DNA from: Parazoarcus communis
Lineage (GTDB): Bacteria > Pseudomonadota > Gammaproteobacteria > Burkholderiales > Rhodocyclaceae
NCBI RefSeq assembly: GCF_003111665.1
Contig: NZ_CP022188.1
Span: 3,410,001-3,474,000, forward strand
Direction: 5' to 3'
Length of the DNA stretch: 64,000 bases
Positions 37,874 through 46,986 of this stretch are shown here, one piece after another. The notes under the pieces are model-generated. The model was not told the DNA's origin. It was given only the letters and a program-made list of their open reading frames with translations, and ran no database searches. The translations under genes and the position numbers were made by a program. Within the stretch, counting starts at the first letter, position 1, and each line of letters opens with the position of its first letter.

Positions 37874-38997
37874 GCGGGCACCAGTGGCAGGGTGGAGACA
37901 AGGCCGTTGCGGGCCAGTGAAAAAGCTTGCTTGAACTCGCCGGCCTTCAGACTGCTGCTGACGCGCTTGACGTAGTACAGACCATCGAAGGCCATGCCGG
38001 CGCCGCGCACGCCCACCAGCTGGCGAGCCTTCAGGATGTGGCCGTAGCGCAGTACATCGAGGCTGCCGTTGCCGGTTACCGCATCGGCCGACGAACCGGC
38101 TGCAGCGGCAAGGCCCTTGCCCAGGGCCGCAATCGGCGACAGCTTGGCCGTCTCCTTCATCAGCTTCAGGCTTTTGACCATGGGCGGAATCAGGCCTAGT
38201 GGCGGGTTGGCGAGGCTGACGTCGGGCACCGGCAGCGGAATCGGAAACTTGGTGATCGGGTTCTGGATGAACACGATCGGCAATTCGGCGTCGGACTGGT
38301 TCACCGCGAAGCTCAGCGAATCGACATTGGTGTGCACGTCCATGCCGGTGTTCAGCGCAGGCTGCACTGGGCCGAGGCGGATCTCCGGCCCCCAGTAGGC
38401 GATATTGGCGCCAGGCAGCGGGCCGGGCTCGATGTAGAACACATGCCCGGCTTCGCGGGCGAGCTGGCGGGTGTAGGCGAGGTCGGTGCCCTCATGGGTG
38501 GGGATGCGGTCGACCGGAATCGGCACATCCTCGAACACCGAGGGGATGATCACCGGCAACATGCCGTACAGCCCGTAGCGTGCGACGATCAGCGCCACGC
38601 GTGCGGCCGGTGGCATCGCCGGATAGGGCAGGCCGCTCATGTCCTGCTTGTCCATGGCGACGGTCAGGTCCTCGCCTGTGATGGTGAGGCGTCCCTGACC
38701 GGGTTCATTGCCACCGCTGATTTCCTGCCGGGTAATCAGGCCGTCCATCAGCACCGTTGGCAGACTGTTGAGGGTGGCGACCAGGATGACCCTGAGCCAC
38801 GGCACCTGACCGCCTGCAATCAGCAGCAGGGTATGCAGCGGTGAGCGGCTGTCGATGGCGAAAGACAGCTGGAAGCCGCTCGGGCTGTCTGCCGCCGTGG
38901 TCACTTCGATGCTCTCCAGCGCGTCCATGACCGGCTTCGGCGCGGGCACCGGCACGCCCGGCCCCACCAGCAGCGTGAGATGGATGCCCTTAAGCAC
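37870..38997 (-). CDS. eCIS baseplate hub protein, gp27-like (late control D-like)
   Basis: A 375-residue hub protein starting at GTG 38997, preceded by GGAGG. It has the tail-hub layout: VMDALESIEVTTAADSPSGF near the start, DGLITRQEISGG, LTITGEDLTVAMD, then YTRQLAREAGHVFYIEPGPL and the late YYVKRVSSSLKAGEFKQAFS. These match gp27/phage late control D proteins that form the trimeric base onto which the spike docks. The start overlaps the upstream LysM-like gene by eight bases; the end overlaps the spike gene by four. Confidence 0.85.
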   Translation of the reverse strand: MLKGIHLTLLVGPGVPVPAPKPVMDALESIEVTTAADSPSGFQLSFAIDSRSPLHTLLLIAGGQVPWLRVILVATLNSLPTVLMDGLITRQEISGGNEPGQGRLTITGEDLTVAMDKQDMSGLPYPAMPPAARVALIVARYGLYGMLPVIIPSVFEDVPIPVDRIPTHEGTDLAYTRQLAREAGHVFYIEPGPLPGANIAYWGPEIRLGPVQPALNTGMDVHTNVDSLSFAVNQSDAELPIVFIQNPITKFPIPLPVPDVSLANPPLGLIPPMVKSLKLMKETAKLSPIAALGKGLAAAAGSSADAVTGNGSLDVLRYGHILKARQLVGVRGAGMAFDGLYYVKRVSSSLKAGEFKQAFSLARNGLVSTLPLVPA

Positions 38998-39331
38998 CGT
39001 CGCCTCCGTTGCCGAAATTGCCGCCGCCGCTAAGCCCGGCCGGCAGCGTCAGGCGCAGCACGCGGCCGGGGGTTTCCAGCTCGTCGGGGATCTGCGCGCC
39101 ATTGCCATCGGCGATGCGCCAGAACTGCACCGGATCGCCCAGGTTTGCGGCGGCAATGCGGTCGAGGCGGTCGCCGGCCTCCACCCGCACTTCGCCCACG
39201 GTAACAAGACTGGCGGGATCGGGGATGAAACGGCGGCGCAGGAAGACGCGCTTCTCGCCGTCGGCCGCAGTCAGTTCGGTGGTGCCCACCGCGGCGTAGC
39301 GACTGTTGGGGGGAAAGCGTTGGACGCTCAT
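38990..39331 (-). CDS. eCIS LysM-like baseplate adaptor (gp53/Afp7 C-terminal part)
   Basis: A 113-residue protein. The central part VRVEAGDRLDRIAAANLGDP followed by VQFWRIADGNG is a LysM-like fold typical of gp53 and the LysM end of Afp7, which bind hub and tube at the baseplate. The start ATG 39331 overlaps the stop of the preceding tube-family gene (ATGA); a longer frame upstream overlaps that gene heavily and is rejected. Confidence 0.85.
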   Translation of the reverse strand: MSVQRFPPNSRYAAVGTTELTAADGEKRVFLRRRFIPDPASLVTVGEVRVEAGDRLDRIAAANLGDPVQFWRIADGNGAQIPDELETPGRVLRLTLPAGLSGGGNFGNGGDGA

Positions 39332-39981
39332 GGCAGTGACGCCAGACCGACCGAAGACAGGCTGCCGGTCGCCGCCCCGGCCGCCATGCGCTCCTTGCGT
39401 TGCTGATAGACCATGTACAGGTGTCCTCCCTTGTCGCCGAAGCCCAGATCGCCCACATGCAGCACCCTCAACCCAAGCGAGACCTTTGCCCGGATCGGGT
39501 TGAGGCTGGCGTCGAAGGCTTCTTCGGTAATCGAAAACTCGGTGATCCGCACCGGCACCACGCGCTCCCGGCTCCATACGAAGAGCGTGAGCGGCGCAAC
39601 GGTGGGCGCGATTTCCAGCGTGCCGAGGCTGGCCAGCAGGTTGTTGCGGATCAGCGCAGCGCTGTCCGGGTAGACGATGGTCTCCAGCGCGGCGAGCTGG
39701 CCATGGATGCCGGACGCAGCCACCGTCGGATGCTGGTCGGGGACTTCGAGCTGATCGGTGGCGTCGATCTCGGCGTCGAGCTTGATGGTCTCGGTTGGCG
39801 GCCCCTTCAGCCGCAGCGCCTCGGAAAACGTCCCGCTCTGCTCCGTGGCCTGTGGCTGCAGGGTGCGGCTCAGGGTCTCGGGGTTGTACTGCAGCGAGAT
39901 CACACGTTGCACCGCGCCGCTGGACGGATCGATCAGGATCAGGCCGCCGCGCAGCAGGCGGGGGGAGAGGGGGCTGCTCAT
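39328..39981 (-). CDS. eCIS tube-initiator protein (CIS_tube family, Afp7 N-terminal part)
   Basis: A 217-residue protein with LQYNPETLSRTLQPQATEQS, GPPTETIKLDAEIDATDQLE and LTLFVWSRERVVPVRITEFS, ending with RAKVSLGLRVLHVGDLGFG. This is the CIS_tube domain that in Afp7-type proteins is followed by LysM. Here the LysM part is the next gene, overlapping by four bases, so the usual two-domain protein is split. It would sit between hub and tube. Confidence 0.85.
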   Translation of the reverse strand: MSSPLSPRLLRGGLILIDPSSGAVQRVISLQYNPETLSRTLQPQATEQSGTFSEALRLKGPPTETIKLDAEIDATDQLEVPDQHPTVAASGIHGQLAALETIVYPDSAALIRNNLLASLGTLEIAPTVAPLTLFVWSRERVVPVRITEFSITEEAFDASLNPIRAKVSLGLRVLHVGDLGFGDKGGHLYMVYQQRKERMAAGAATGSLSSVGLASLP

Positions 39982-41861
39982 TTGCTCAGACTCCCGTTCT
40001 TGGCTGCGCTGTCCAGGGAGGAAATCTCTTTGGGCAGGGTCCCTTTGGCGTCGCAGTCCATGTAGTAGATGTCGTAACCGGTAAGCGGACGGTTCGCGTC
40101 ATAGGCTTCCTCGAGACCAAAGTCGCGCACTTCCTTCAGCGCATCGGCCTTTGTCGTCGCGGTCAATTCGGTGGATGCGCTGTTCGAGATTGCCTGGTAG
40201 GTCTTGCCGTGCTTCAGCAGTGCCATTGCATGGGCTGCACGGGTCGTGTCGGTCGGGCTCACGGCCATGTAGCCGATCGGCGTGAAGCCGCTTGCGACCA
40301 GCAGGCGCACGCCATAAGTCGCCAGCACGTCGCAATCGACCTTGAGCTGGGAGTTCTTCGGGCCTCCTGCCTGCAGCTTTGTCAGGTGGCCCGACTTGTC
40401 TGGCGTGATGTTCTCGTCGACATGCGAGGTGAAGGCAGTGGTGATTTGCGTAAATAGTGCCTTGGCCGCTTCCGGCTTTCCGGGGTTCTGCTTGGCTACC
40501 GCTTGACCGATCTTCTCGGTATTCGCTTCGAGCCAGGCTTTGAGGCTGCCGATGCTGCGCGATGTCGGCGGCGAGATCGCAATGCCGGCTGCTTTCGACA
40601 AGGCCAGAACATCCTCGACAGTGACGCGCTGTTTGTTACCGATGGACCACGCCAGCGTATCCGCATCCGGATTGATCGTCTTGCCGTCCTTCTCGATCTC
40701 CGCACCTTCGACGAAGTATGGCTGCTCCGATACCTTCCGGAGCAAAGCGCCATGCTTGTCAGCCATCATCCACTCGGTGAATGGGGCACGGCTCGCGGGG
40801 TGGAAGAACATGAGCTGCGCAAGACTTCTGGGCAGGTCTGCATCGCTTGCATATTTTTTCACGACCACCTTGAGCACTGCATTGACCTTTGCTGCGCCAA
40901 ACTTGGCCGCATAGGCGCCGGTGCCGGTTGTCAGCCTGGAGAACAGTTCATGGTCTGCAAGCTGCGCTGCGTTTGCTGCCTGAAATGTGGCAATAGTGGT
41001 GATCTGCGCCTCGCTTACCTTGGCGGGTTGGCCCAGTACCGACTGATAAACGTACTTGCGCTGCCCGGCGTCCGAGAACTTGAGCGCGAGCGCCATCGCT
41101 TGGTCGATAAAGCCTGCGTTGGCGAGGTCCGCGGCCAGCATCTGCGCACGGCTTTCCTTCTGCTCGACCTTCGATCCACTCTTGTCGAGAATGCGTTCGG
41201 CCAGCTTTTCCGCTTTCTGGAAGTTGCGCTTCCACGCTGCCTTGGCCTTGGGGTCCTTGGGCTCCTCGAGCAGGTTCATGTTCTTGTCATGATTGATATC
41301 GAACCCGTAGGACTGCAGATTCATCGCATAGTCACGATGGGCCGGGTCGAGGCCTTTCGGATCCGTTACGTGCTTGGCGAGCTCTTCGTCGATCTCCTCG
41401 TCCAGGGTCTTGTGCTCAAGGCGGGGGCGTGTTTCGCCCGCCTGACGCACGACATGGGCGAGCTCATGGGCCAGCAGGGCGCGGCCGGCTGCGGTGCCCG
41501 GTGACCAGTGACCGGGTGCAAGTGCGATATCCGAGCCCCACGTGACTGCGCGGCTGCCTGCCGTCCTCACCGCTTCGGCAGCGTCGCCCGTTGCGAAAAT
41601 GCGTACGCGGGAAAAGTCATGGCCGAAGCCGTACTCGAACTGCTCGCGCAAGTCCGTCGGCAGTGGTTGTGCGCTGGTGGTGGGGAGCGGGCTGGGGCCG
41701 CCCGAGCGGTCAGGTGCCCGACTGCGGGTCCGGGCCGGCTCGCTCAGGCCGGCGATGGTGTCGAATGCCCTGATCGCGCTGTGGTCGGCCGCGGATTCCC
41801 GCGCGCTTCTGTCCGGCGCGGTGGTTGCGTCGTGTTTGGCGGGGGTGAGCATGCGACTCAT
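39978..41861 (-). CDS. eCIS DUF4157 protein with transglutaminase-like C-terminus; candidate effector
   Basis: A 627-residue protein. Residues of about 66-150 are DUF4157 (DLREQFEYGFGHDFSRVRIF, then GRALLAHELAHVVRQ with a HExxH motif at 132-136). Residues 150-480 are helical, Lys- and Ala-rich, with no recognised family. Residues of about 505-562 read LKVDCDVLATYGVRLLVASG, FTPIGYMAVSP and AHAMALLKHGKTYQAISN, the layout of a transglutaminase-like cysteine enzyme with Cys510, His544 and possibly Asn560. DUF4157 is a recurrent N-terminal part of eCIS-linked toxins. It sits inside the structural operon with four-base overlaps on both sides. A structural or tape-measure role is the main alternative. 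Confidence 0.75.
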   Translation of the reverse strand: MSRMLTPAKHDATTAPDRSARESAADHSAIRAFDTIAGLSEPARTRSRAPDRSGGPSPLPTTSAQPLPTDLREQFEYGFGHDFSRVRIFATGDAAEAVRTAGSRAVTWGSDIALAPGHWSPGTAAGRALLAHELAHVVRQAGETRPRLEHKTLDEEIDEELAKHVTDPKGLDPAHRDYAMNLQSYGFDINHDKNMNLLEEPKDPKAKAAWKRNFQKAEKLAERILDKSGSKVEQKESRAQMLAADLANAGFIDQAMALALKFSDAGQRKYVYQSVLGQPAKVSEAQITTIATFQAANAAQLADHELFSRLTTGTGAYAAKFGAAKVNAVLKVVVKKYASDADLPRSLAQLMFFHPASRAPFTEWMMADKHGALLRKVSEQPYFVEGAEIEKDGKTINPDADTLAWSIGNKQRVTVEDVLALSKAAGIAISPPTSRSIGSLKAWLEANTEKIGQAVAKQNPGKPEAAKALFTQITTAFTSHVDENITPDKSGHLTKLQAGGPKNSQLKVDCDVLATYGVRLLVASGFTPIGYMAVSPTDTTRAAHAMALLKHGKTYQAISNSASTELTATTKADALKEVRDFGLEEAYDANRPLTGYDIYYMDCDAKGTLPKEISSLDSAAKNGSLSK

Positions 41862-42130
41862 GACCGGCTTCCTCGGCGACGGGGGCTGCCCTCGGCCGGC
41901 GTGGGGGCAAGCGCCGCAACGGTCTTGCGGGCGAGGTTCGTGGCTTGCATGTCATCCGTGGTCGTGACCTTGAGGCTGGACGCGGTTGAACCGGGCAAGG
42001 TGGGCAACGTGCCGCGCGCAATGCTGGCGGCAAGTTGCTGTTCGAGCGCGGCGAGGTAGGCGCGCTGCTGCGCAGGGCTGAAGCCGGCGGGAACGCTCAG
42101 GTGCTCGATGTGAAGATGAAGCTTGCTCAT
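41858..42130 (-). CDS. Small conserved eCIS protein (90 aa)
   Basis: A 90-residue protein beginning MSKLHLHIEHLSVPAGFSPA with a Lys/Arg-rich tail. Short proteins of this wording (LHLHI start, then a helical YLAALEQQL segment) are often found next to the AAA+ gene in contractile-injection loci. The function is unknown; adaptor for the DUF4157 protein that follows is a positional guess. ATG 42130 overlaps the ATPase stop (ATGA) and has AAGGGG upstream, which favours it over the ATG six bases earlier. Its stop overlaps the next start by four bases. Confidence 0.7.
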   Translation of the reverse strand: MSKLHLHIEHLSVPAGFSPAQQRAYLAALEQQLAASIARGTLPTLPGSTASSLKVTTTDDMQATNLARKTVAALAPTPAEGSPRRRGSRS

Positions 42131-44091
42131 GTCCATCCCCTTGTCTCTGCATCGGTGAGTGGGCGCTCGCGTTTCGCTGCATCTCCGTGCGCGGCATGAA
42201 GAAGGTGTTTCATGCCGATCGCTTCACCGCTGTCGGCTGCGAGAAAGGCCGCCGTCAGCGCAATGTTGCGGATGCTGCCGCCCGTGACGGAGAGCCGTGC
42301 GAGCCTGCTGAAGTCGAGGTCCGCCGTCGGCGCCGCGCCCGGAATAGCGCGCTTCCAAAGCGCCAGGCGCTGGTCGTAGTCCGGAAACGGAAACTGCACG
42401 ATGAAGCGCAGGCGGCGCGTGAAGGCGCTGTCCAGGCTCGATTTGAGGTTGGTCGTGAGGATCGCGAGGCCGTGGTAAGACTCCATCCGCTGCAGCAGGT
42501 AGCTGACCTCGATGTTTGCATAGCGGTCGTGGCTGTCCTTGACTTCGGTACGCTTGCCGAACAGGGCATCCGCTTCGTCGAAGAGCAGGATGGCCCCACA
42601 GTCTTCGGCGGCATCGAAGACCTTGCGCAGATTCTTTTCGGTTTCGCCGATGTACTTGCTGACGACGGCCGACAGGTCGATACGGTAGAGGTCGAGTTGC
42701 AGCGTGTTGGCCAGCACTTCGGCAGCCAGTGTCTTTCCGGTTCCGCTCTCGCCCGCAAAGAGGCTGGCGAGGCCCAGGCCGCGACTGCCTTGCGCGCCAA
42801 AGCCCCAGTGCTCGATGACGGTCTGGCGCTGGCGCAGATGGGATGCGATCTGGTGCAGGATGCTCAGTTGCGCCTCGGGCAGGACCAGATCCCCCCAATC
42901 GGCCGTGCCGGAAATGCGCTGAGCAAGGGCATCGAGTCCGCGCCGGCTCTGTTCCCTGCAGGTGCGCCACAGTGCGATGCCGGCGGAGGCGTCCTTGCGA
43001 CCTGTCTGCTGCATGCCGCGGGCGATGTCCTGCAGCGCACGGCTGCCGATACGGAAATGACTGGCGGCCTGTGCCACGTCATCGCCGACCGCGTGCATTG
43101 CGGCGGGGCCTAGCGCGCTTGCCCACAGTTGCTGACGGTCGCTGCAGTCCGGTTTGTCCATGCGGAAGCTGCGTGTCGGGATGTCGAGCGGCGGCAGGAA
43201 GGGGGCCGCCACGAAGGTGATGCCTCCGACCCGGTTCAACAGTTCGAGCGTGCCATCCCCCGCAGTGGTGTCGGGGTCGTCGATGACGACGAGCAGGGCA
43301 GATCCGAGCAGGCGTGATTCGCGTTGCCACAAGCGCAGGAGTCGCGCGCGCTCGTCGGCGTGAGGCGGAATGTGTTTTGCCTGCAGGACCTGACATCGAA
43401 GCCCGAGGCTTGCCGCGGCTCGGTTTGCGATGTCCTCCCCCGCGCTGATGTCGTCGCCTTCGAGCACGGTGAGTGGCGGCACCTCAGGTGGCGTACAGGG
43501 TGTCGACAGGGTGGCGACCACAGCCTCTGTGCAGGCAGCATGTGCACCGGCCTGAAGGGTGAGGCCGGCGGCGGGGCGCAGGAGATGGGAAAGGCGCATG
43601 TCCGGATCGTTCAGGCCAGCGAGCAAGTGCAGGATCCGCTCGTCGATGCGAAGCCGGCCTGTGCTCAGCCCGGCGTCATTGTCGACAGTGATCATGAGCC
43701 AGTGTCGCAGTGGTGAATGCGGTGACAGTGCGCTCCAGTGCGGCGATTGCAGCGCAGCGAGGGCGAGCCCGAAGCTGGCCCAAGGGCGGTTTTCATCGCC
43801 GTGGCCGTGGGCGCAGGCGCGTGCCAGCCCTGCATCCATCTCGACACCTGCGCACAGCAACAGCAGATCGCGCTCGAAGCTCGACAGCTCGAAGGTGCGC
43901 GCCAGCCAGTCGATTGCACTGTCGTCACCCAGATACTGGCGCGCGGCGCCCAAGGTACGAACGGTTGAGGCGTCGATCCCGGCATGGCCGTCGTGTTCCT
44001 CGGGGCGCAGTAATGCCTTGAGACGGGCGAACTCAAGCACCAGCAACTGCTGGTTGGCGCTGATCCAGTCCGGTGCCAGCGGGGCGTTCAT
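42127..44091 (-). CDS. eCIS AAA+ ATPase (Afp15-like)
   Basis: A 654-residue ATPase. Walker A is GESGTGKT (447-454), Walker B is ILLFDEAD (501-508), with FTRRLRFIVQFPFPD as the sensor/arginine-finger region. The N-terminal 350 residues form the large degenerate region seen in eCIS ATPases (FELSSFERDLLLLCAGVEMD). Afp15-type ATPases are conserved in eCIS and needed for assembly, probably for loading or stability. It lies between the cap gene and the small protein gene, overlapping both. Confidence 0.92.
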   Translation of the reverse strand: MNAPLAPDWISANQQLLVLEFARLKALLRPEEHDGHAGIDASTVRTLGAARQYLGDDSAIDWLARTFELSSFERDLLLLCAGVEMDAGLARACAHGHGDENRPWASFGLALAALQSPHWSALSPHSPLRHWLMITVDNDAGLSTGRLRIDERILHLLAGLNDPDMRLSHLLRPAAGLTLQAGAHAACTEAVVATLSTPCTPPEVPPLTVLEGDDISAGEDIANRAAASLGLRCQVLQAKHIPPHADERARLLRLWQRESRLLGSALLVVIDDPDTTAGDGTLELLNRVGGITFVAAPFLPPLDIPTRSFRMDKPDCSDRQQLWASALGPAAMHAVGDDVAQAASHFRIGSRALQDIARGMQQTGRKDASAGIALWRTCREQSRRGLDALAQRISGTADWGDLVLPEAQLSILHQIASHLRQRQTVIEHWGFGAQGSRGLGLASLFAGESGTGKTLAAEVLANTLQLDLYRIDLSAVVSKYIGETEKNLRKVFDAAEDCGAILLFDEADALFGKRTEVKDSHDRYANIEVSYLLQRMESYHGLAILTTNLKSSLDSAFTRRLRFIVQFPFPDYDQRLALWKRAIPGAAPTADLDFSRLARLSVTGGSIRNIALTAAFLAADSGEAIGMKHLLHAAHGDAAKRERPLTDAETRGWT

Positions 44092-45380
44092 GGCAGTGTG
44101 ATCCTGCGGTCGAGATAGACCATCGGCTTCGCTGCGCGGTCGATGATCGGGGTTTCGAACCCGTCCACCCGCAGGCGCACGAGGTGCGTGGAGCCGGCTT
44201 CGGGGGCGTTGGCGAGCTTGAATGTCATGCGGTTGCTGGGTGCAAAGACCGGATCGGCGCTGATTTCCTGATCGCCCAGGATCAGGGCGACCGACTGCCC
44301 AGGGCGAACTGCGGGGGCAAGGTCCAGCACTAGCGTGACGGTCGATCCGTTGCGCACGGCACTGAACGGCGGCAGCACCGGTGTCGGCGCCAGTGCAAGC
44401 GGAAGCTGATTGGTGGTGCGCGCGTGTTCGTCGTCCGGGCGCAACAGCGACATGCTGAGGCGATACAGCCCGGCCGGGAGGTCGGCCGGGACGGTGAAGC
44501 GGACGTGGTTGCTGTTGCCGCCATCGACATTAACGCTCCGGCTGAGCTGAAGCGCGGCAATGCTCAGGGTGATGTGGCGGTCTGCGCCGTCGAGGTGATG
44601 GCCGTCGATGCGAACCACGCTGCCCGAGGTGGCGACAGGATGCCCATCGGCCGGAATGACAGCCTCGAGCGTCGGCAGCGGTGGCACCAGCCCGGTGAAC
44701 ACACTGACGCCGCGCTCGCGCCCCGAGACCGTTTCGGTGCCGCCACGGCTGAGCACCGGCGGCGCGCTTCGTACCGGCTTGTGCGATTCGATCAGCACAA
44801 CCGAGACCTGAAATGCCGCAGTGGGACGGTAGCGGGCCTGTAGCGCTGACCACAGGCGGGACATCTCCTCGCCGCCCATTGCCGACGGCGTGATTCTGAG
44901 CAGCTCGACCTGCTCGGCGAGGTCGGCGCTGCGCAGGGTCTGATAGACGGTCGGGAGAATGGCACCGTCGACGATTTCAGGCTGCAATGCGCGTCGGATC
45001 GCTGCCCGGGAAATGACCGGGTTTTCGTGCAACAGCTGCAGGGCATAGCCCAGCAACACCTCAGCCTGCAGGTCTGCCCGGCCATAGGCCGTCATCAGGT
45101 AGTGCAGATCGAGTGCCAGCGGCGGGTTGCTGATGCGCCCGCCGGCGCTGTCGCGGCTGGGCAGGGCAGCGTTGCGCCACGCTGGGTTGGGGGTGACTTG
45201 ATACAAAAAGAGATTGAGCTGTGGCGCTATCTTGTCGTCCAGTGACACCGTGTCCGGGGCGCCGGCAGTGACGACGACCCCCGCACCCAGGGCGTCGTTG
45301 ATGGCGTGGTCGATCAGGCCCGAATCCAGCAGGTCTTTCAGCACGGCAGTCACGCCGGCAATCGCGAGTGCGTTGCTCAT
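44088..45380 (-). CDS. eCIS cap/tail terminator protein, DUF4255 (Pvc16-like), with C-terminal Ig-like part
   Basis: A 430-residue protein. The N-terminal 190 residues (MSNALAIAGVTAVLKDLLDS, DKIAPQLNLFLYQVTPNPAW, LHYLMTAYGRADLQAEVLLG) are DUF4255, the cap protein domain of Afp16/Pvc16 that ends tube and sheath growth. The remaining residues have IPT/Ig-like strands (VIPADGHPVATSGSVVRIDG, LRPDDEHARTTNQLPLALAP). That extra half is absent from the shortest family members. It overlaps the Pro-rich gene and the ATPase gene by four bases each. Confidence 0.9.
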   Translation of the reverse strand: MSNALAIAGVTAVLKDLLDSGLIDHAINDALGAGVVVTAGAPDTVSLDDKIAPQLNLFLYQVTPNPAWRNAALPSRDSAGGRISNPPLALDLHYLMTAYGRADLQAEVLLGYALQLLHENPVISRAAIRRALQPEIVDGAILPTVYQTLRSADLAEQVELLRITPSAMGGEEMSRLWSALQARYRPTAAFQVSVVLIESHKPVRSAPPVLSRGGTETVSGRERGVSVFTGLVPPLPTLEAVIPADGHPVATSGSVVRIDGHHLDGADRHITLSIAALQLSRSVNVDGGNSNHVRFTVPADLPAGLYRLSMSLLRPDDEHARTTNQLPLALAPTPVLPPFSAVRNGSTVTLVLDLAPAVRPGQSVALILGDQEISADPVFAPSNRMTFKLANAPEAGSTHLVRLRVDGFETPIIDRAAKPMVYLDRRITLP

Positions 45381-46267
45381 GACCTGCCTCCCTGGCGGCG
45401 AGCGAGGTAGTCACCAAGCGACAGTGGCGCAGGCCCGCGCCGCTGTGGCGGTGGCGGTGGTGCCGGTCGGGGTGGGGGATTGATCTCCAGGCGGCCGATC
45501 GTGATGTGCACCTCGGGCGGAGTGTCGGGTGTATCGGACGTTTGGCCCGCGTGCAGCGGTTGCGGATTCACCGCCATGCGTTCGGCGCCTGTGGAGGCGC
45601 GAGACGGCATGAGCGTTGCGCGCTCAGCGATCGGCAGGGGTTGGGCGCGCTCGTCGCTGGCCGTCGTGGCGGCATCCCGGGCAGGGACGTCTGACTGTGG
45701 GGGTGGGGCGACAAGGCGGTCGATGAGGGTGTCGAGCCGGACACGCGTCGCTGCTTGCGTGGGCGGCGGGGTTTGCCTTGTGTCGGGATGCGGCACCCGG
45801 GTTGCCGGGGATCGGGTTGGTGCGAGGTTGGCGGCGATGCTGGTGCCGTGTGTGGTGTCGTGTGCAGCGTGCGTTTCGCGTGTATCGCCTGACCGGTGCT
45901 GCAGGACGTCAGGCGCGTGTGTGCCGGTGTGGCGCCCCGGGCCGGGCGTGTCGGGCTTTGCCTGCGCTGTCCGTTGCAGGACGCCGCTTTGCACCTGCTG
46001 TGCCGAAAGCAGCGTCGGCGGCACGGACGGTGTGCTTGCCGTGGCCGCGTTGCGGGTTTGCGGCGCGGATTGTGGGCTGATGTCGGGTGTGCCGGGGCTG
46101 CTACTGCTCGCTGCTTGCAGCACGTCCGGGGCGATCTCCAGGCCTGTGCCGTCCTTTGCCGCGTTGGGCGCAGCGGTGGATGCCGCATAGGGAAGCGTCG
46201 CGCGGCTGCGTACGCCGGGGCTGAGGCCGAGGCCGCGTCTGGCGAGTTGGAGGAGGTATCCGCTCAT
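45377..46267 (-). CDS. eCIS Pro-rich, mostly disordered protein
   Basis: A 296-residue protein starting MSGYLLQLARRGLGLSPGVR. Residues of about 40-240 are low-complexity, rich in Pro, Ala, Thr, Ser, Gln and charged residues, so mostly disordered. The C-terminus is ordered and recurrent in eCIS loci: PPEVHITIGRLEINPPPR, then PLSLGDYLARRQGGRS. A role in tethering the cap or tube to other parts is a guess. The start follows the zinc-ribbon gene by 8 bp; the longer frame to 46459 overlaps it and is rejected. Confidence 0.8.
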   Translation of the reverse strand: MSGYLLQLARRGLGLSPGVRSRATLPYAASTAAPNAAKDGTGLEIAPDVLQAASSSSPGTPDISPQSAPQTRNAATASTPSVPPTLLSAQQVQSGVLQRTAQAKPDTPGPGRHTGTHAPDVLQHRSGDTRETHAAHDTTHGTSIAANLAPTRSPATRVPHPDTRQTPPPTQAATRVRLDTLIDRLVAPPPQSDVPARDAATTASDERAQPLPIAERATLMPSRASTGAERMAVNPQPLHAGQTSDTPDTPPEVHITIGRLEINPPPRPAPPPPPQRRGPAPLSLGDYLARRQGGRS

Positions 46268-46275
46268 CGTGAGCC

Positions 46276-46974
46276 TCAGCCAACCAGATCGAGGTAGGCG
46301 GCACGGCGTGCCGGGCTCAGGGCAAGAATGTCGGCCTCGGGCCAGCCGTAGGCGCGAGCCAGACGATGAACCGTGTGCAGCAACTCGCGTGCGCAGGCGC
46401 CGAGTTCGTCCCAGAACCAGTTGCCGACGTCGAGCAGGGCGTCCCAGTGCTGGCCGCAATCGCTGCAGTGCATGCCGAGGCGAATGTTCGCCGCTGGATC
46501 CAGCGCTTCCATCAGGGTTTCGAGGGACGCGATCTGCGCAGGGGAAACCGGCTCATTTCCGTCAACGTGGCAACGCTCGAGCAGGGCCCGGGCAACGGCC
46601 TCGGGGTTGTCCGCCTCAAGCGCCAGTGCCTGGTCGCGGCTCGACGGTAGACGCCATTTGCCGCCGTCGAGCTCGATCACGGCGTCTTGCGCAGGTAGCG
46701 GGAGCTCAGCCAGCAAGGCGTTGCCATCGACCGAGAACTCCATCATCGCGCCACAGCGCGGACAGGCGTCGTAGCCGTCGAGCTGCGTGCCGAAGGTGAG
46801 GTTGCGCAGTGCCAGCAGCCGGGCTTCGCGCCAGCCTACAGGGTGGTCGGCAAGTCCCTCCGGCGCTTCTTCCGGCAGCGCCAGGGCGAGTGCCAGCAGC
46901 GCACGGTCTATCGGATGGCGGCGCTGACCGGCATCCCACAGGGAAAGGAGTTGCGAGGCACTGAGCGGCCGCAT
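46276..46974 (-). CDS. eCIS zinc-ribbon-like protein (T4 baseplate hub chaperone-like)
   Basis: A 232-residue protein with two CxxC pairs: CPRC at about residues 71-74 and CSDC at about 169-172, a split zinc-ribbon pattern. The N-terminus MRPLSASQLLSLWDAGQ and the segment HPVGWREARLLALRNLTFG are typical of a conserved eCIS protein found between tube and cap genes and related to T4 baseplate assembly proteins. An assembly-chaperone role is inferred. It lies 12 bp after the tube gene. Confidence 0.75.
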   Translation of the reverse strand: MRPLSASQLLSLWDAGQRRHPIDRALLALALALPEEAPEGLADHPVGWREARLLALRNLTFGTQLDGYDACPRCGAMMEFSVDGNALLAELPLPAQDAVIELDGGKWRLPSSRDQALALEADNPEAVARALLERCHVDGNEPVSPAQIASLETLMEALDPAANIRLGMHCSDCGQHWDALLDVGNWFWDELGACARELLHTVHRLARAYGWPEADILALSPARRAAYLDLVG

Positions 46975-46986
46975 GGGCGGGCTCCG

